A DNA stretch of 64,000 nt from Acididesulfobacillus acetoxydans (GTDB taxonomy: Bacteria; Bacillota; Desulfitobacteriia; Desulfitobacteriales; Desulfitobacteriaceae), in assembly GCF_900016645.1 (NCBI RefSeq), contig NZ_CDGJ01000037.1; one strand, 5' to 3'. The position numbers were made by a program, and so were the translations under genes. The notes beneath the pieces are model-generated. The model saw only the letters and a list, made by a program, of their open reading frames with translations. It searched no databases and was not told where the DNA came from. Positions 56,316 through 64,000 of the stretch are shown one piece after another; positions within the stretch are counted from its first letter, which is position 1, and every line of letters begins with the position of its first letter.

Positions 56316-58388
56316 ATGGCACTGCGCCAGGAACGCAAACGCTTGGGTGAGATTCTCATTGCCGGCGGGGTCATCAGTCCCGCGCAATTGAACGAAGCGC
56401 TGCAGACTCAGAAAATGCTGGGCCTGCGTCTCGGGGAGGTGTTGATCCGGCAGGGATTAGCTACGGAAGACGACATTCTGCACACGATGCGGAGCCAGTT
56501 GGGCTTGGATCTGATCGACCTGAACCAGCGGGTGGTGCCGGAGAAGGTCCTGCGGCAATTGCCGGAGAGGGTGGTGCGTAAATACGGGGTGCTGCCGCTG
56601 GATGATTCCGGGGGGATCTTGCGGGTGGCCATGAACGACCCGACGGACTATTTCGCGGTGGAGGACATCCGGCTGGCGGCCGGCATGCCTGTGAGGCCAT
56701 GCCTGGCCAGGAGAGACGACATTCAGAGAGCCGTCGATCGCTATTACAGCCGTAATGACGCGGAAAAAGCGGCCAGAGAGTATGCCAGGCATCTGCTGTC
56801 CCAGGGTCTGGTAAGCGAAGAGGATATCCTGCGTGCGATGCAGAGCCAGCTGGGTCTGGAGATGGTTGATTTGGCGGGGATCTTCATTCCGGAAGATGTC
56901 CTGCGGCTGGTGCCGGAATCCTTGGCCCGCCGTTATACGATTCTTCCGGTCGAGGTTCGCAACGGTCAGCTTCTGCTGGCACTAAACGATCCCACGGATT
57001 ATCACGTGCTGGAGGAGGTCCGGCAGGCGTCGGCCCTGCCGATAAAGCCTTGTTTGGCCAGGAAAAGCGAGATCGCGGCGGCCATTGAGCGCAGCTACGG
57101 CAAAAATGAGGCGCAGAGATTGGCCCGGGACTACCTGCGGCAGGGACCCGCTTCGCAGGTGGCGGCGTCCTCCCAAGCGGGTGCGGCGGTCGTGCCCGGG
57201 TGGGCGGCGGAGGGTGAGGACGCGGCTTCAACCCCGATCATCAAGTTTCTCAATACCCTGATCGAAGACGCAATCAACAATCAGGCCAGTGATATTCACA
57301 TTGAGCCTTTGGAAGAGGAGTTGAGGATTCGCTTTCGTGTCGACGGGGTCCTCAGGGAGATCATGCGTACTCCGATCGGCATGGTGGGGCCGGTTGTCAG
57401 CCGGGTCAAGATCATGTCCGGACTGAACATCGCCGAGCGGCGGCTGCCGCAGGACGGGCGGATCGGATACCAGGTGGCGGGGCGAAACATTGATCTGCGT
57501 GTCTCCACAGCCCCGACGATGTTTGGGGAGAAAGTAGTTCTGCGCGTTTTGGACAAGGCCAACATTGTCGTGGGGAAGGATGCTCTCGGCCTGAGCGGGG
57601 CGGAAGTCCGCCTCTTTGACGAGTTCATCAGCAAGCCTTACGGGATCGTCCTGGTGACCGGACCGACGGGGAGCGGCAAAACCACCACTCTCTACACCAT
57701 GCTCGGCCAGTTAAACACGCCGGAAAAAAATGTGATTACCCTGGAGGATCCGGTGGAGTTCAAATTTAAAGGGATCAACCAGATGCAAGTAAATCCGAAA
57801 GCCGGTTTTACTTTTGCCGCCGGATTGCGTTCCGTGCTGCGTCAGGACCCGGACGTGATCATGGTGGGTGAAATGCGGGACAGGGAGACGGCGGAAATCG
57901 CGGTGCGTTCGGCGCTCACCGGTCACCTCGTCCTTTCTACGATTCACACCAATGATGCCGCCAGTGCCGTCACGCGCCTGGAAGATATGGGTGTGGAGCC
58001 GTTTCTGATTTCCGCCTCTCTGGTGGGCATTATTTCACAGCGGCTGGTGCGCCAAATCTGCCCCCAGTGCACGGTGGAATACGCGGCCGGACCCTTGGAA
58101 CGAGGGATTCTGGGCGCGGCGGAGGGTCAAAGGCTCCTGCTTAAACGCGGAAAAGGCTGTCCTTTTTGCGGCGGCAGCGGGTATAAGGGGCGCACGGCTA
58201 TTTTTGAGATCATGCCGATTGGGGAGGAGCACCGTCGCTTAATCACTGACAGGGCTTCTTTGGACGCGTTGCGCGCCTGTGCGGCGGAACAGGGAATGGT
58301 TTCTTTGAAACAGGCGGCGGCGCGCCTGGTCTTGAGCGGTCTGACGACCATGGAGGAACTGCTCCGGGTCACCTATGTCAACGAGTGA
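56316..58388 (+). CDS. GspE/PilB-type assembly ATPase with two MshEN modules
   Basis: A 690-residue motor ATPase for pilus assembly. Two N-terminal MshEN-like modules (about residues 5-125 and 150-270) show RLGEVLIRQGLATEDDILHTMRSQLGL and LLSQGLVSEEDILRAMQSQLGLEM, the fold that binds c-di-GMP in MshE. The catalytic part has Walker A GPTGSGKTTT (near 448), LEDPVEFKFKG, and the four-cysteine zinc site (CPQC, CPFCGGSG). ATG 56316 follows CAGGTGAAG. It works with the GspF gene downstream. Confidence 0.92.
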   Translation: MALRQERKRLGEILIAGGVISPAQLNEALQTQKMLGLRLGEVLIRQGLATEDDILHTMRSQLGLDLIDLNQRVVPEKVLRQLPERVVRKYGVLPLDDSGGILRVAMNDPTDYFAVEDIRLAAGMPVRPCLARRDDIQRAVDRYYSRNDAEKAAREYARHLLSQGLVSEEDILRAMQSQLGLEMVDLAGIFIPEDVLRLVPESLARRYTILPVEVRNGQLLLALNDPTDYHVLEEVRQASALPIKPCLARKSEIAAAIERSYGKNEAQRLARDYLRQGPASQVAASSQAGAAVVPGWAAEGEDAASTPIIKFLNTLIEDAINNQASDIHIEPLEEELRIRFRVDGVLREIMRTPIGMVGPVVSRVKIMSGLNIAERRLPQDGRIGYQVAGRNIDLRVSTAPTMFGEKVVLRVLDKANIVVGKDALGLSGAEVRLFDEFISKPYGIVLVTGPTGSGKTTTLYTMLGQLNTPEKNVITLEDPVEFKFKGINQMQVNPKAGFTFAAGLRSVLRQDPDVIMVGEMRDRETAEIAVRSALTGHLVLSTIHTNDAASAVTRLEDMGVEPFLISASLVGIISQRLVRQICPQCTVEYAAGPLERGILGAAEGQRLLLKRGKGCPFCGGSGYKGRTAIFEIMPIGEEHRRLITDRASLDALRACAAEQGMVSLKQAAARLVLSGLTTMEELLRVTYVNE

Positions 58389-58571
58389 CGGGGCCGTCCG
58401 GCTGCGGCGGCCGCGCTGATGAACGCAGAGCGGGGCCGAGGCGCGTCAAGGAGTTGTCCCGGAAACACTCCAACCGGGAAGCGGATCGAATCGAGAAGGC
58501 ACTGACAGCGCGGGCAGGGCGCGGAGTGTGAAGAGACGCGCCGGTGACAGAAGAGGCGGTGGTAAGGAGAA

Positions 58572-59777
58572 ATGCAGTTTAAGTACAGAGCGGTTACGGA
58601 GGAGTTTCGGATCAAAGAGGGCCTGGTGGAAGCCAGCGACCTGAACGCCGCGCGGCGGCTGCTTTTGGAGAACCGCTGGCAGATCATTGCCGTACAGGAG
58701 AAACCGGAAGTAGAGCGCTGGTTGGGTCGCCGCTTTGAGAGTAAGATCAACACAGAGTCGCTGGCCGCTTTTTGCAACCAACTCTCGATGCTGATTCGGT
58801 CCGGGGTGAGCATCGTCCGCAGTCTGGAGATCCTTGAGTCCCAGATGACGGACAGGCGTCTGCAGAGGGTCATGCGCACCTTGTACAATGGCGTAAGCCG
58901 GGGCGGTTCGCTGGCCCAAGCCATGCGGGACGCGGAAGGCGCGTTGCCGGAACTCTTAATCAGCCTGGTTTCGGTCGGGGAGGAAAGCGGTAACCTGGAT
59001 GCGGTACTTATGAGCATGTCCGCCTACTATGAACGGGAAACATTTGTGCGCAAGAAAGTGGTCAGCGCCGCGATCTATCCCATGGTCCTCACCGTGGTCT
59101 TGATCGGCTTGGTGACCCTCTTCATCAATTTTATTTTGCCGGAGATGTCCTCGCTCATGCGCGACAGTCACCAAAGCTTGCCCCTGTTGACCCAGCTTCT
59201 CTTGGCAGGAACGAGTTTTCTCACGCACAACGCTTTTCTTCTGGCAGCGGGGCTGGCCGCTTTGGCCCTGGGCCTGCACCAAGCCTTGAGAATTCCCCGC
59301 TATCGTTACGGGCGCGATCAACTCCTGCTGAGGATACCCTTGTTTGGCAAGACTTTCAAGGATACGATTACGGCGCGTTTTGCCCGCACGTTAGCCCTTT
59401 TTCTCCACTCTTCCATCCCTATTGTCCCCATCTTCAATGCTATGGAAGGGGTTATCGGGAATGAGGTGGGTCTGACGGCTTTGAAACGGGCGAGGGAACG
59501 CGTCATGCGGGGTGAAACGCTTTTTGCCGCCTTTGCCGAAGAAAAATTCTTTGATCCCCTGATGATACAGATGATAATGGTAGGAGAAGAGACAGGAAGA
59601 TTAGAGGAACTGATGGAGGAAGTGGCGAATCACTACGATAAACGGGTGGAGGTAGGAGTCGGCCGCCTCATTGCCTTGGTGGAACCGGCCTTCACCCTCC
59701 TCATCGGCCTTTTCGCCGGTACTTTGATCATCTCCATCGCTTTGCCTATCTTCAGTATGGCGAGCGGGGTGAAATAG
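58572..59777 (+). CDS. GspF/PilC-type inner membrane assembly protein
   Basis: A 401-residue protein with two T2SSF domains, each with a cytoplasmic helical bundle, and three or four membrane helices (around 165-190, 215-235 and 370-395). FCNQLSMLIRSGVSIVRSLEIL and FARTLALFLHSSIPIVPIFNAM are the repeated signatures. RBS AAGGAG precedes ATG. It is the platform to which the ATPase binds. Confidence 0.93.
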   Translation: MQFKYRAVTEEFRIKEGLVEASDLNAARRLLLENRWQIIAVQEKPEVERWLGRRFESKINTESLAAFCNQLSMLIRSGVSIVRSLEILESQMTDRRLQRVMRTLYNGVSRGGSLAQAMRDAEGALPELLISLVSVGEESGNLDAVLMSMSAYYERETFVRKKVVSAAIYPMVLTVVLIGLVTLFINFILPEMSSLMRDSHQSLPLLTQLLLAGTSFLTHNAFLLAAGLAALALGLHQALRIPRYRYGRDQLLLRIPLFGKTFKDTITARFARTLALFLHSSIPIVPIFNAMEGVIGNEVGLTALKRARERVMRGETLFAAFAEEKFFDPLMIQMIMVGEETGRLEELMEEVANHYDKRVEVGVGRLIALVEPAFTLLIGLFAGTLIISIALPIFSMASGVK

Positions 59778-59807
59778 TTGGGGAGGGCGTCGCAGGGAAG
59801 GCGGGGA

Positions 59808-60380
59808 ATGCAGGCCTGGCACGGCCGGGTGAGTACGGCCCGGAAGGGGGAAACCCGGACAAGAGACGCCGGATTCACCTTGATTGAAATAGCAATCGTT
59901 TTGGCTGTGATCGGAATCCTCGCCTTAGTGACCGTACCCCGATATGAGGGAGTGGTGGAGCATTACCGCTTGGCCTCATCGGCGGAAACTGTGGCAGCCT
60001 CCCTGCGTGAAGCCAGGCAGAGCGCGGTCGAGCAGCGGGCCGATGTTTTTGTCGGTCTCACTCGAACCGGAGTACAGCTTCTTGCCGGTACGGACGAAGA
60101 GGCTCTTAGTCCGTTGGGTGCAGACAGATCGTTCCAGACGGGGGTTTATTGGGACCAAGCACACTCTGGCGGAGATTATTATCATCTGCAGGATATCCAG
60201 GCCGTCGCCTACCAAGGCATAATGTTTAATTGGCAGGGGTTTGTCACGCCACCGCCCGGCGCGACCAACGAGAGCCTGCGGGTCGTGTTGCGGGGCGGGC
60301 TGGGAGACTCTGTCGAGATACGTGTCGAAGCCTTGACGGGGAGTATTACAGTCGGGTGGCCGCTTCCGGGACAGGGTTAG
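59808..60380 (+). CDS. GspH-like pseudopilin
   Basis: A 190-residue prepilin. After a long basic leader (QAWHGRVSTARKGETRTRDAG) comes FTLIEIAIVLAVIGILALVTVPRYEG, with Glu5. The C-terminal part (RVVLRGGLGDSVEIRVEALTGSITVGWP) resembles GspH minor pseudopilins. Starts: ATG 59808 with AAGGCGGGG, or TTG 59778. Part of the same operon as GspF. Confidence 0.85.
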   Translation: MQAWHGRVSTARKGETRTRDAGFTLIEIAIVLAVIGILALVTVPRYEGVVEHYRLASSAETVAASLREARQSAVEQRADVFVGLTRTGVQLLAGTDEEALSPLGADRSFQTGVYWDQAHSGGDYYHLQDIQAVAYQGIMFNWQGFVTPPPGATNESLRVVLRGGLGDSVEIRVEALTGSITVGWPLPGQG

Positions 60381-60526
60381 TTCCAAGCGGGATAGGGCCG
60401 CCCCGCGGCGGGTGGGGCGGCCCTAGCGAAGCAAGCCGCTTGGCGGCGAGGTTTGTCACCGGGGAAGAGCGCCGGCGAATCGAGCGGGAGTTGGATAGCC
60501 GGGGGAGGCAAAGACGGGGAGGAGCG

Positions 60527-60910
60527 ATGGACCGGTTGAATGACAGCGGGATGACGCTCTTGGAAGTTGTGTTAGCTATGGCGGTTTTTCTTATCGGACT
60601 AACCTTTCTTATCAAATCGGATCAGGTGGTTCAGCACTATCAGCGGGAAAGTGAAGAGAGGCAACAGATGATGTTTGCGGCCGGCGGCCAGATGGAGAAG
60701 CTGCTTCAGTCCGAGTCGGTGAGTGCGACTAAGGCTGAGCAAGTTACTCAGATTGCTATCGGGGGGCGGAGCTATAGTATCACTTGGGACACCTCGACCC
60801 CGAATAGCGGTAACCCTTACCTGAAGGAGATTAAGGTTACCATCACTCCGCAGGGAGGTAAGCCCTCAGACGTACTTACCCTCTATGCTTACGGGGTGGG
60901 CACCCCATGA
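60527..60910 (+). CDS. PilV/GspI-like minor prepilin
   Basis: A 127-residue prepilin. MDRLNDSG leader, then MTLLEVVLAMAVFLIGLTFLIKS with Glu5. Here the residue after the cleavage Gly is Met, as allowed for prepilins. A small beta-rich domain follows (ITWDTSTPNSGNPYLKEIKVTITP). GGGGAGGAG precedes ATG. Overlaps the next gene by 4 nt (ATGA). Confidence 0.8.
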   Translation: MDRLNDSGMTLLEVVLAMAVFLIGLTFLIKSDQVVQHYQRESEERQQMMFAAGGQMEKLLQSESVSATKAEQVTQIAIGGRSYSITWDTSTPNSGNPYLKEIKVTITPQGGKPSDVLTLYAYGVGTP

Positions 60911-61494
60911 AACGGTGCCAAGGAGACGGATTTACCCTTCTGGAACTCATGCTCGCCATGGCCGTTTTCGCCATTTTTCTCCTGGGTGTTTCGCAGGTGT
61001 TACGCCAAGAGATTCAATCCTACCATGAAGACATGCGCCAGGAAGCGCTGGAAGAGAAAGCGCGCGCGGCTATGCTTCAGATCCTGGATCAGTGCCATCT
61101 CAATGCCTACAAGTTTTACTCCTATAGCGGGGGAACGGCTTTAAGCCCCCCGCTGGGACCGGACAGCGGCATTTACTTCTATAATATTCGTCCCAATAGC
61201 ACCACTCCGGGTAACGGTGCTCTGGTCTGCCTACTCGATCTCAACCCCAGCCGGGATACAAACGGCAAGCCCATTTTGGCTCCGGGAACCCTCCTTTACT
61301 TTGATCAGCCCAATCCGAAGGCGACCGGCGCTCTCATGTACGGAGATAATCCCGCCACGGCGCATCTGGTGGCTGACGACATTGAATTGCTTATGGTAAC
61401 CCCCGATGGCAATCACTTTGTTAAGATCGACATCGTGACCAAGAACTTGGAAAACCAATCATTTGAACTGGTCAGTTGGGCGCGCCTCTATTAA
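60907..61494 (+). CDS. PilW/GspJ-like minor prepilin
   Basis: A 195-residue prepilin. MKRCQGDG leader, then FTLLELMLAMAVFAIFLLGVSQVL with Glu5. A globular domain with one cysteine pair follows (DQCHLNA, LVCLLDLNPS). Start overlaps the previous stop. With its neighbours it would form the initiating tip complex of the pilus. Confidence 0.8.
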   Translation: MKRCQGDGFTLLELMLAMAVFAIFLLGVSQVLRQEIQSYHEDMRQEALEEKARAAMLQILDQCHLNAYKFYSYSGGTALSPPLGPDSGIYFYNIRPNSTTPGNGALVCLLDLNPSRDTNGKPILAPGTLLYFDQPNPKATGALMYGDNPATAHLVADDIELLMVTPDGNHFVKIDIVTKNLENQSFELVSWARLY

Positions 61495-61625
61495 GCGGGA
61501 CGAGGGCCGGGAGGGAGCGGCGGAAATTAGTCGGGGAAAGGGGCTGAAGACAACCTTGGTCATCGCCGGGTCTTTACAGGGCACTGTCAGGAAAACAGAA
61601 GTTGTCCGGAGGGAGTGGACAAAAG

Positions 61626-62126
61626 ATGCGGGCAGCACGGCACAGGCAGCGAGCGGGTGCAAGAGAGTTGGGAATTCCCGGAAAGCGTAATGAGGAGTTT
61701 GAAGCGCATATCCTTAAGATGGCGGGTGAGCGGGGGGCGGTATTATTAATAGCGATCATATGTGTGATGCTTCTCTTCTTGATTTCCGGGATCTCGTTCG
61801 ATCTCATTGTCAATCATTTTCGCCTGGAAACGTCGCAAGAGAAGATTCTTAAGGCCTATAATATGGCGGAGTCGGGGATCAATTATGAAGTCGCGGTTGT
61901 GCTCGCAGCAATGCAAAAGAATCCGGGCCAGTTTCCCCCTCCCGGTGTGCCCGGCGGGACTCAATTGCCGTCAGGAAGTCCATTTGGGGTTGAGTACGGG
62001 AGTTACGCCGTTGACAGGGTGGAGTTCCGGAGTGCGAGTGTCATCATCACATGTACGGGAACCTATCAGAACGTGAGGAGGACGCTGACGGAACAATATG
62101 CTCTTCCGGTCAAGGGGTACCCTTGA
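61626..62126 (+). CDS. PilX/GspK-like membrane protein of the pilus operon
   Basis: A 166-residue protein without the GFTLIE motif. After a basic N-terminal stretch it has ERGAVLLIAIICVMLLFLISGISFDLI, the PilX-type start (GAxLxxxxxxL), then KAYNMAESGINYEV, a conserved block of PilX N domains. ATG 61626 follows GGAGGGAG; ATG 61719 would start right before the helix. It precedes the large exported protein. Confidence 0.65.
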   Translation: MRAARHRQRAGARELGIPGKRNEEFEAHILKMAGERGAVLLIAIICVMLLFLISGISFDLIVNHFRLETSQEKILKAYNMAESGINYEVAVVLAAMQKNPGQFPPPGVPGGTQLPSGSPFGVEYGSYAVDRVEFRSASVIITCTGTYQNVRRTLTEQYALPVKGYP

Positions 62127-62381
62127 GGGAACATGCATCCGCCTGACGTCAAATACATAGATAGAGGGTAAGCCCAGTGAGAGCAGCCTGGGATGTTGGC
62201 ATTACGAGCTTTTGAATCCAGGCAGGGAAAATCGGGCGAAAGGCCTGAGCCCCGACAGGAGCCGGGTGGGGTCACTAGCCGGTTGGGACCTTGCGGCAGC
62301 CGGAAATAGAGGGGTTCCCTTGAAGCAAAGAAGGTCCGCTCAGGCAGGGCGGCGTATTCCGGTTTAGAGAGGTGTGGGACT

Positions 62382-64000
62382 ATGGGAAGGACACTGCGCT
62401 CGTGTACCGCGGTACTGATTTCCATCTGCCTGCTCTTGGGGGGAATATTGACAAGTATTCGCCCGGCTTTGGCCGACCATGACAAGGATCGGTACCCGGA
62501 TAATCCCTACTGGGCCAAGACGTTCACGGTTCAGGACAGCGACCCGTCGCAGTTTAACTGGGAGGGGGGCATCGCCAGCGATCATGCCGTCGGCAAGCCT
62601 TTCCCTGTCTACGTTTTCCTGGCTGACTACGATTGGGACGGTCTCCCTCTGACCGCCGCGCGGGAGGTGGATGCCACCCTGACTTTGGGGGGGCCGGACG
62701 GCTATCGGAAAACTTATCCCGTAAAGATCGAGGAGGGACAGACATACGCTGAGGTTGATATCACCTGTCCCAACACGGGAATCTGGAGTGTCTGGGTGAC
62801 CGGTCAGATGGACAGTCAAACCGTGGCGGGGGGGCCCTGGTTTTTTCCCATCGGGTCGCCTAAGTTCGTAGGCATGTCGATTGAGCCGCCCCAAGCGACC
62901 TTGACTTCCGGACAGAGCAAGCAGTTTCGGGCTTCCTTGGTTTTTTTTGGACGATGGGCTATTTCGGTGAGCGATTATTGCACCTGGACGAGCGACAAAC
63001 CTTCTGTGGCTACGGTTTCCGACAGCGAGTCAGGGAATCCGAGCTCTCAACCGACGGGGGGCCTGGTTACGGCAGGATATACGAGTGGGACTGCCACGAT
63101 CACGGCCGCTTTGCCTCCCGGGGCAGTTGACTTTCTCAAATTAATTCAATTGATTTTGTCATGGTTCTCCGGTGCCAAATGGCTGAGTTCGTATAGTGCC
63201 ACAGCTACGGTTACCGTAGGCAGCCCCCCTGTATTGCAGGTGACCCCCTTAGTGGCTGAAGTTGCGGTCAAGGGCACGGTCCAGCTCAAGGCACAGCTGG
63301 TCTACCCAGACGGTACGGTTACGGATGTGACGAAAGACGTACAGTGGACGACACAACATCCGAAGGTCGCCACCGTCGCCAATGCCACGGAGGGCGAGGC
63401 CGGCCGGGTAACAGGGCTTGCGCCCGGCAGCAGCGTTATCACGGCTATGTATCCCGATTTGCCAAGCGCCACAGCGACCGTGCACGTTTCATCACCGGTG
63501 CTGACGCTAGCTCCGGCGAATCCGTTGGTTTATGTTAACGCCGGGAGCCGCTTTCAGTTTAAGGCGATGTATTCGGATGGGGTCAATCTGCCGCTCGATG
63601 TAACGCAGCAGGCGACTTGGAGCAGTTCCAACCCCGCAGACCCTATCAATCTCGGAAGTCTGAGTGCTTTCCTTTCCGGCACGACGGCCACCATCCAAGC
63701 GGAGTACAATGGCATGCAGAGTCTCCCGACCATCCTCACGGTGGTGCAGCCGGCCCTAAAGATTGGAGTTGCTCGGGCGGGCGGTACAATTTTCGTGGCG
63801 GGAAGCGGCCAAGGCACCGGCAGCGTCATAAGCATTAATGCCGGAGAAACGGTGCAACTCAAAGCGCTCTATTCGGGTGCTTTCTATTCCGGCGCGGATG
63901 GCACTTACCAGAATGTGACGAACCGGGATGTGACGGATTCGGTCACCTGGACTACCGGGCCGGATGCTTCAAGTGTGGTTGTGCTGCAGGCCAGCGGGCC
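62382..64000 (+). CDS. Large exported protein with BIG2-type domains (incomplete at window end)
   Basis: At least 539 residues; the frame is open to the last base. Signal peptide MGRTLRSCTAVLISICLLLGGILTSIRPALA, then a domain of about 130 residues (TFTVQDSDPSQFNWEGGIA...GIWSVWVTGQ) and at least three Ig-like BIG2 repeats, recognisable by PxxxxLxxGxxxQFxA, VTxxVxWTSxxPxVATV and GxATITA blocks (about 170-290, 290-375 and 375-470). GAGAGGTG precedes ATG. It stands where PilY1-like tip adhesins stand, so a pilus tip or surface adhesin is likely; that is inference. Confidence 0.8.
   Translation, partial: MGRTLRSCTAVLISICLLLGGILTSIRPALADHDKDRYPDNPYWAKTFTVQDSDPSQFNWEGGIASDHAVGKPFPVYVFLADYDWDGLPLTAAREVDATLTLGGPDGYRKTYPVKIEEGQTYAEVDITCPNTGIWSVWVTGQMDSQTVAGGPWFFPIGSPKFVGMSIEPPQATLTSGQSKQFRASLVFFGRWAISVSDYCTWTSDKPSVATVSDSESGNPSSQPTGGLVTAGYTSGTATITAALPPGAVDFLKLIQLILSWFSGAKWLSSYSATATVTVGSPPVLQVTPLVAEVAVKGTVQLKAQLVYPDGTVTDVTKDVQWTTQHPKVATVANATEGEAGRVTGLAPGSSVITAMYPDLPSATATVHVSSPVLTLAPANPLVYVNAGSRFQFKAMYSDGVNLPLDVTQQATWSSSNPADPINLGSLSAFLSGTTATIQAEYNGMQSLPTILTVVQPALKIGVARAGGTIFVAGSGQGTGSVISINAGETVQLKALYSGAFYSGADGTYQNVTNRDVTDSVTWTTGPDASSVVVLQASG

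Overview
The window looks like chromosome of an anaerobic, moderately GC-rich Firmicute of the class Clostridia, probably near the Peptococcaceae/Desulfitobacterium group. The grounds are Gram-positive style ribosome binding sites with many GTG/TTG starts, two in-frame UGA (selenocysteine) HesB-like genes, and the clostridial/Bacillus-like gene order rarA - Rrf2 regulator - iscS - iscU - mnmA - PRC-barrel - AI-2E-type permease - alaS - ireB - ruvX - DUF1292 - VanW - mltG - U32 peptidase. This is an inference from gene content; no 16S or tRNA gene was seen.

Region 1 (1-31.7 kb) is an accessory, heavily rearranged island for sulfur, selenium and arsenic chemistry. It holds a transposase tail, two FmdE-like genes that share a leader of about 320 nt, two TauE/SafE exporters, a VapBC-type toxin-antitoxin pair, a bile-acid-type symporter, an MFS exporter, and an arsenic block (two arsR, ArsP-like permease, small thioredoxin, arsM, acr3). 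It also holds five small 'DGC' putative zinc-binding proteins, a carboxymuconolactone decarboxylase, a DUF3343 protein with a cysteine desulfurase, and the first HesB-like selenoprotein. Directly downstream of that selenoprotein is a tight unit: HdrA-N-like protein, ferredoxin, DGC-lipoyl-carrier fusion, DGC, DGC. Glutamate dehydrogenase, a TDT transporter, cyclopropane fatty acid synthase, a third arsR, a second HesB selenoprotein and a lipoate-protein ligase complete the island. Broken duplicates of FmdE, the decarboxylase, glutamate dehydrogenase, cysteine desulfurase and an ArsR tail are scattered through it, so the island has been duplicated and has partly decayed.

Region 2 (31.7-35 kb) is a cobalamin-riboswitch-controlled cobalt ECF transporter, cbiMNQO. 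Region 3 (35-54.3 kb) is conserved housekeeping: rarA, Fe-S and tRNA thiolation genes, alaS, ireB, ruvX, envelope genes and a U32 peptidase. Region 4 (54.4-55.3 kb) is a PD-(D/E)XK nuclease of the Rpn type with an in-frame 12-bp repeat. Region 5 (55.6-64 kb) is a type IV pilus / type II-like operon (pilin, GspE, GspF, four more prepilin-like proteins) ending in a large exported BIG2-type protein that runs off the window.

The most promising undescribed system is the 15.4-20.2 kb operon with the 30.3-31.6 kb pair. A desulfurase and Se/S-carrier-like protein, a HesB selenoprotein, a stand-alone HdrA-N-like protein, a ferredoxin and a lipoyl-type carrier fused to a DGC domain lie together, and a lipoate ligase sits beside the second selenoprotein copy. 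This resembles, but is not, the lipoate-dependent sHdr sulfur oxidation pathway. Its substrate (sulfur, selenium or arsenic species) cannot be read from the sequence.
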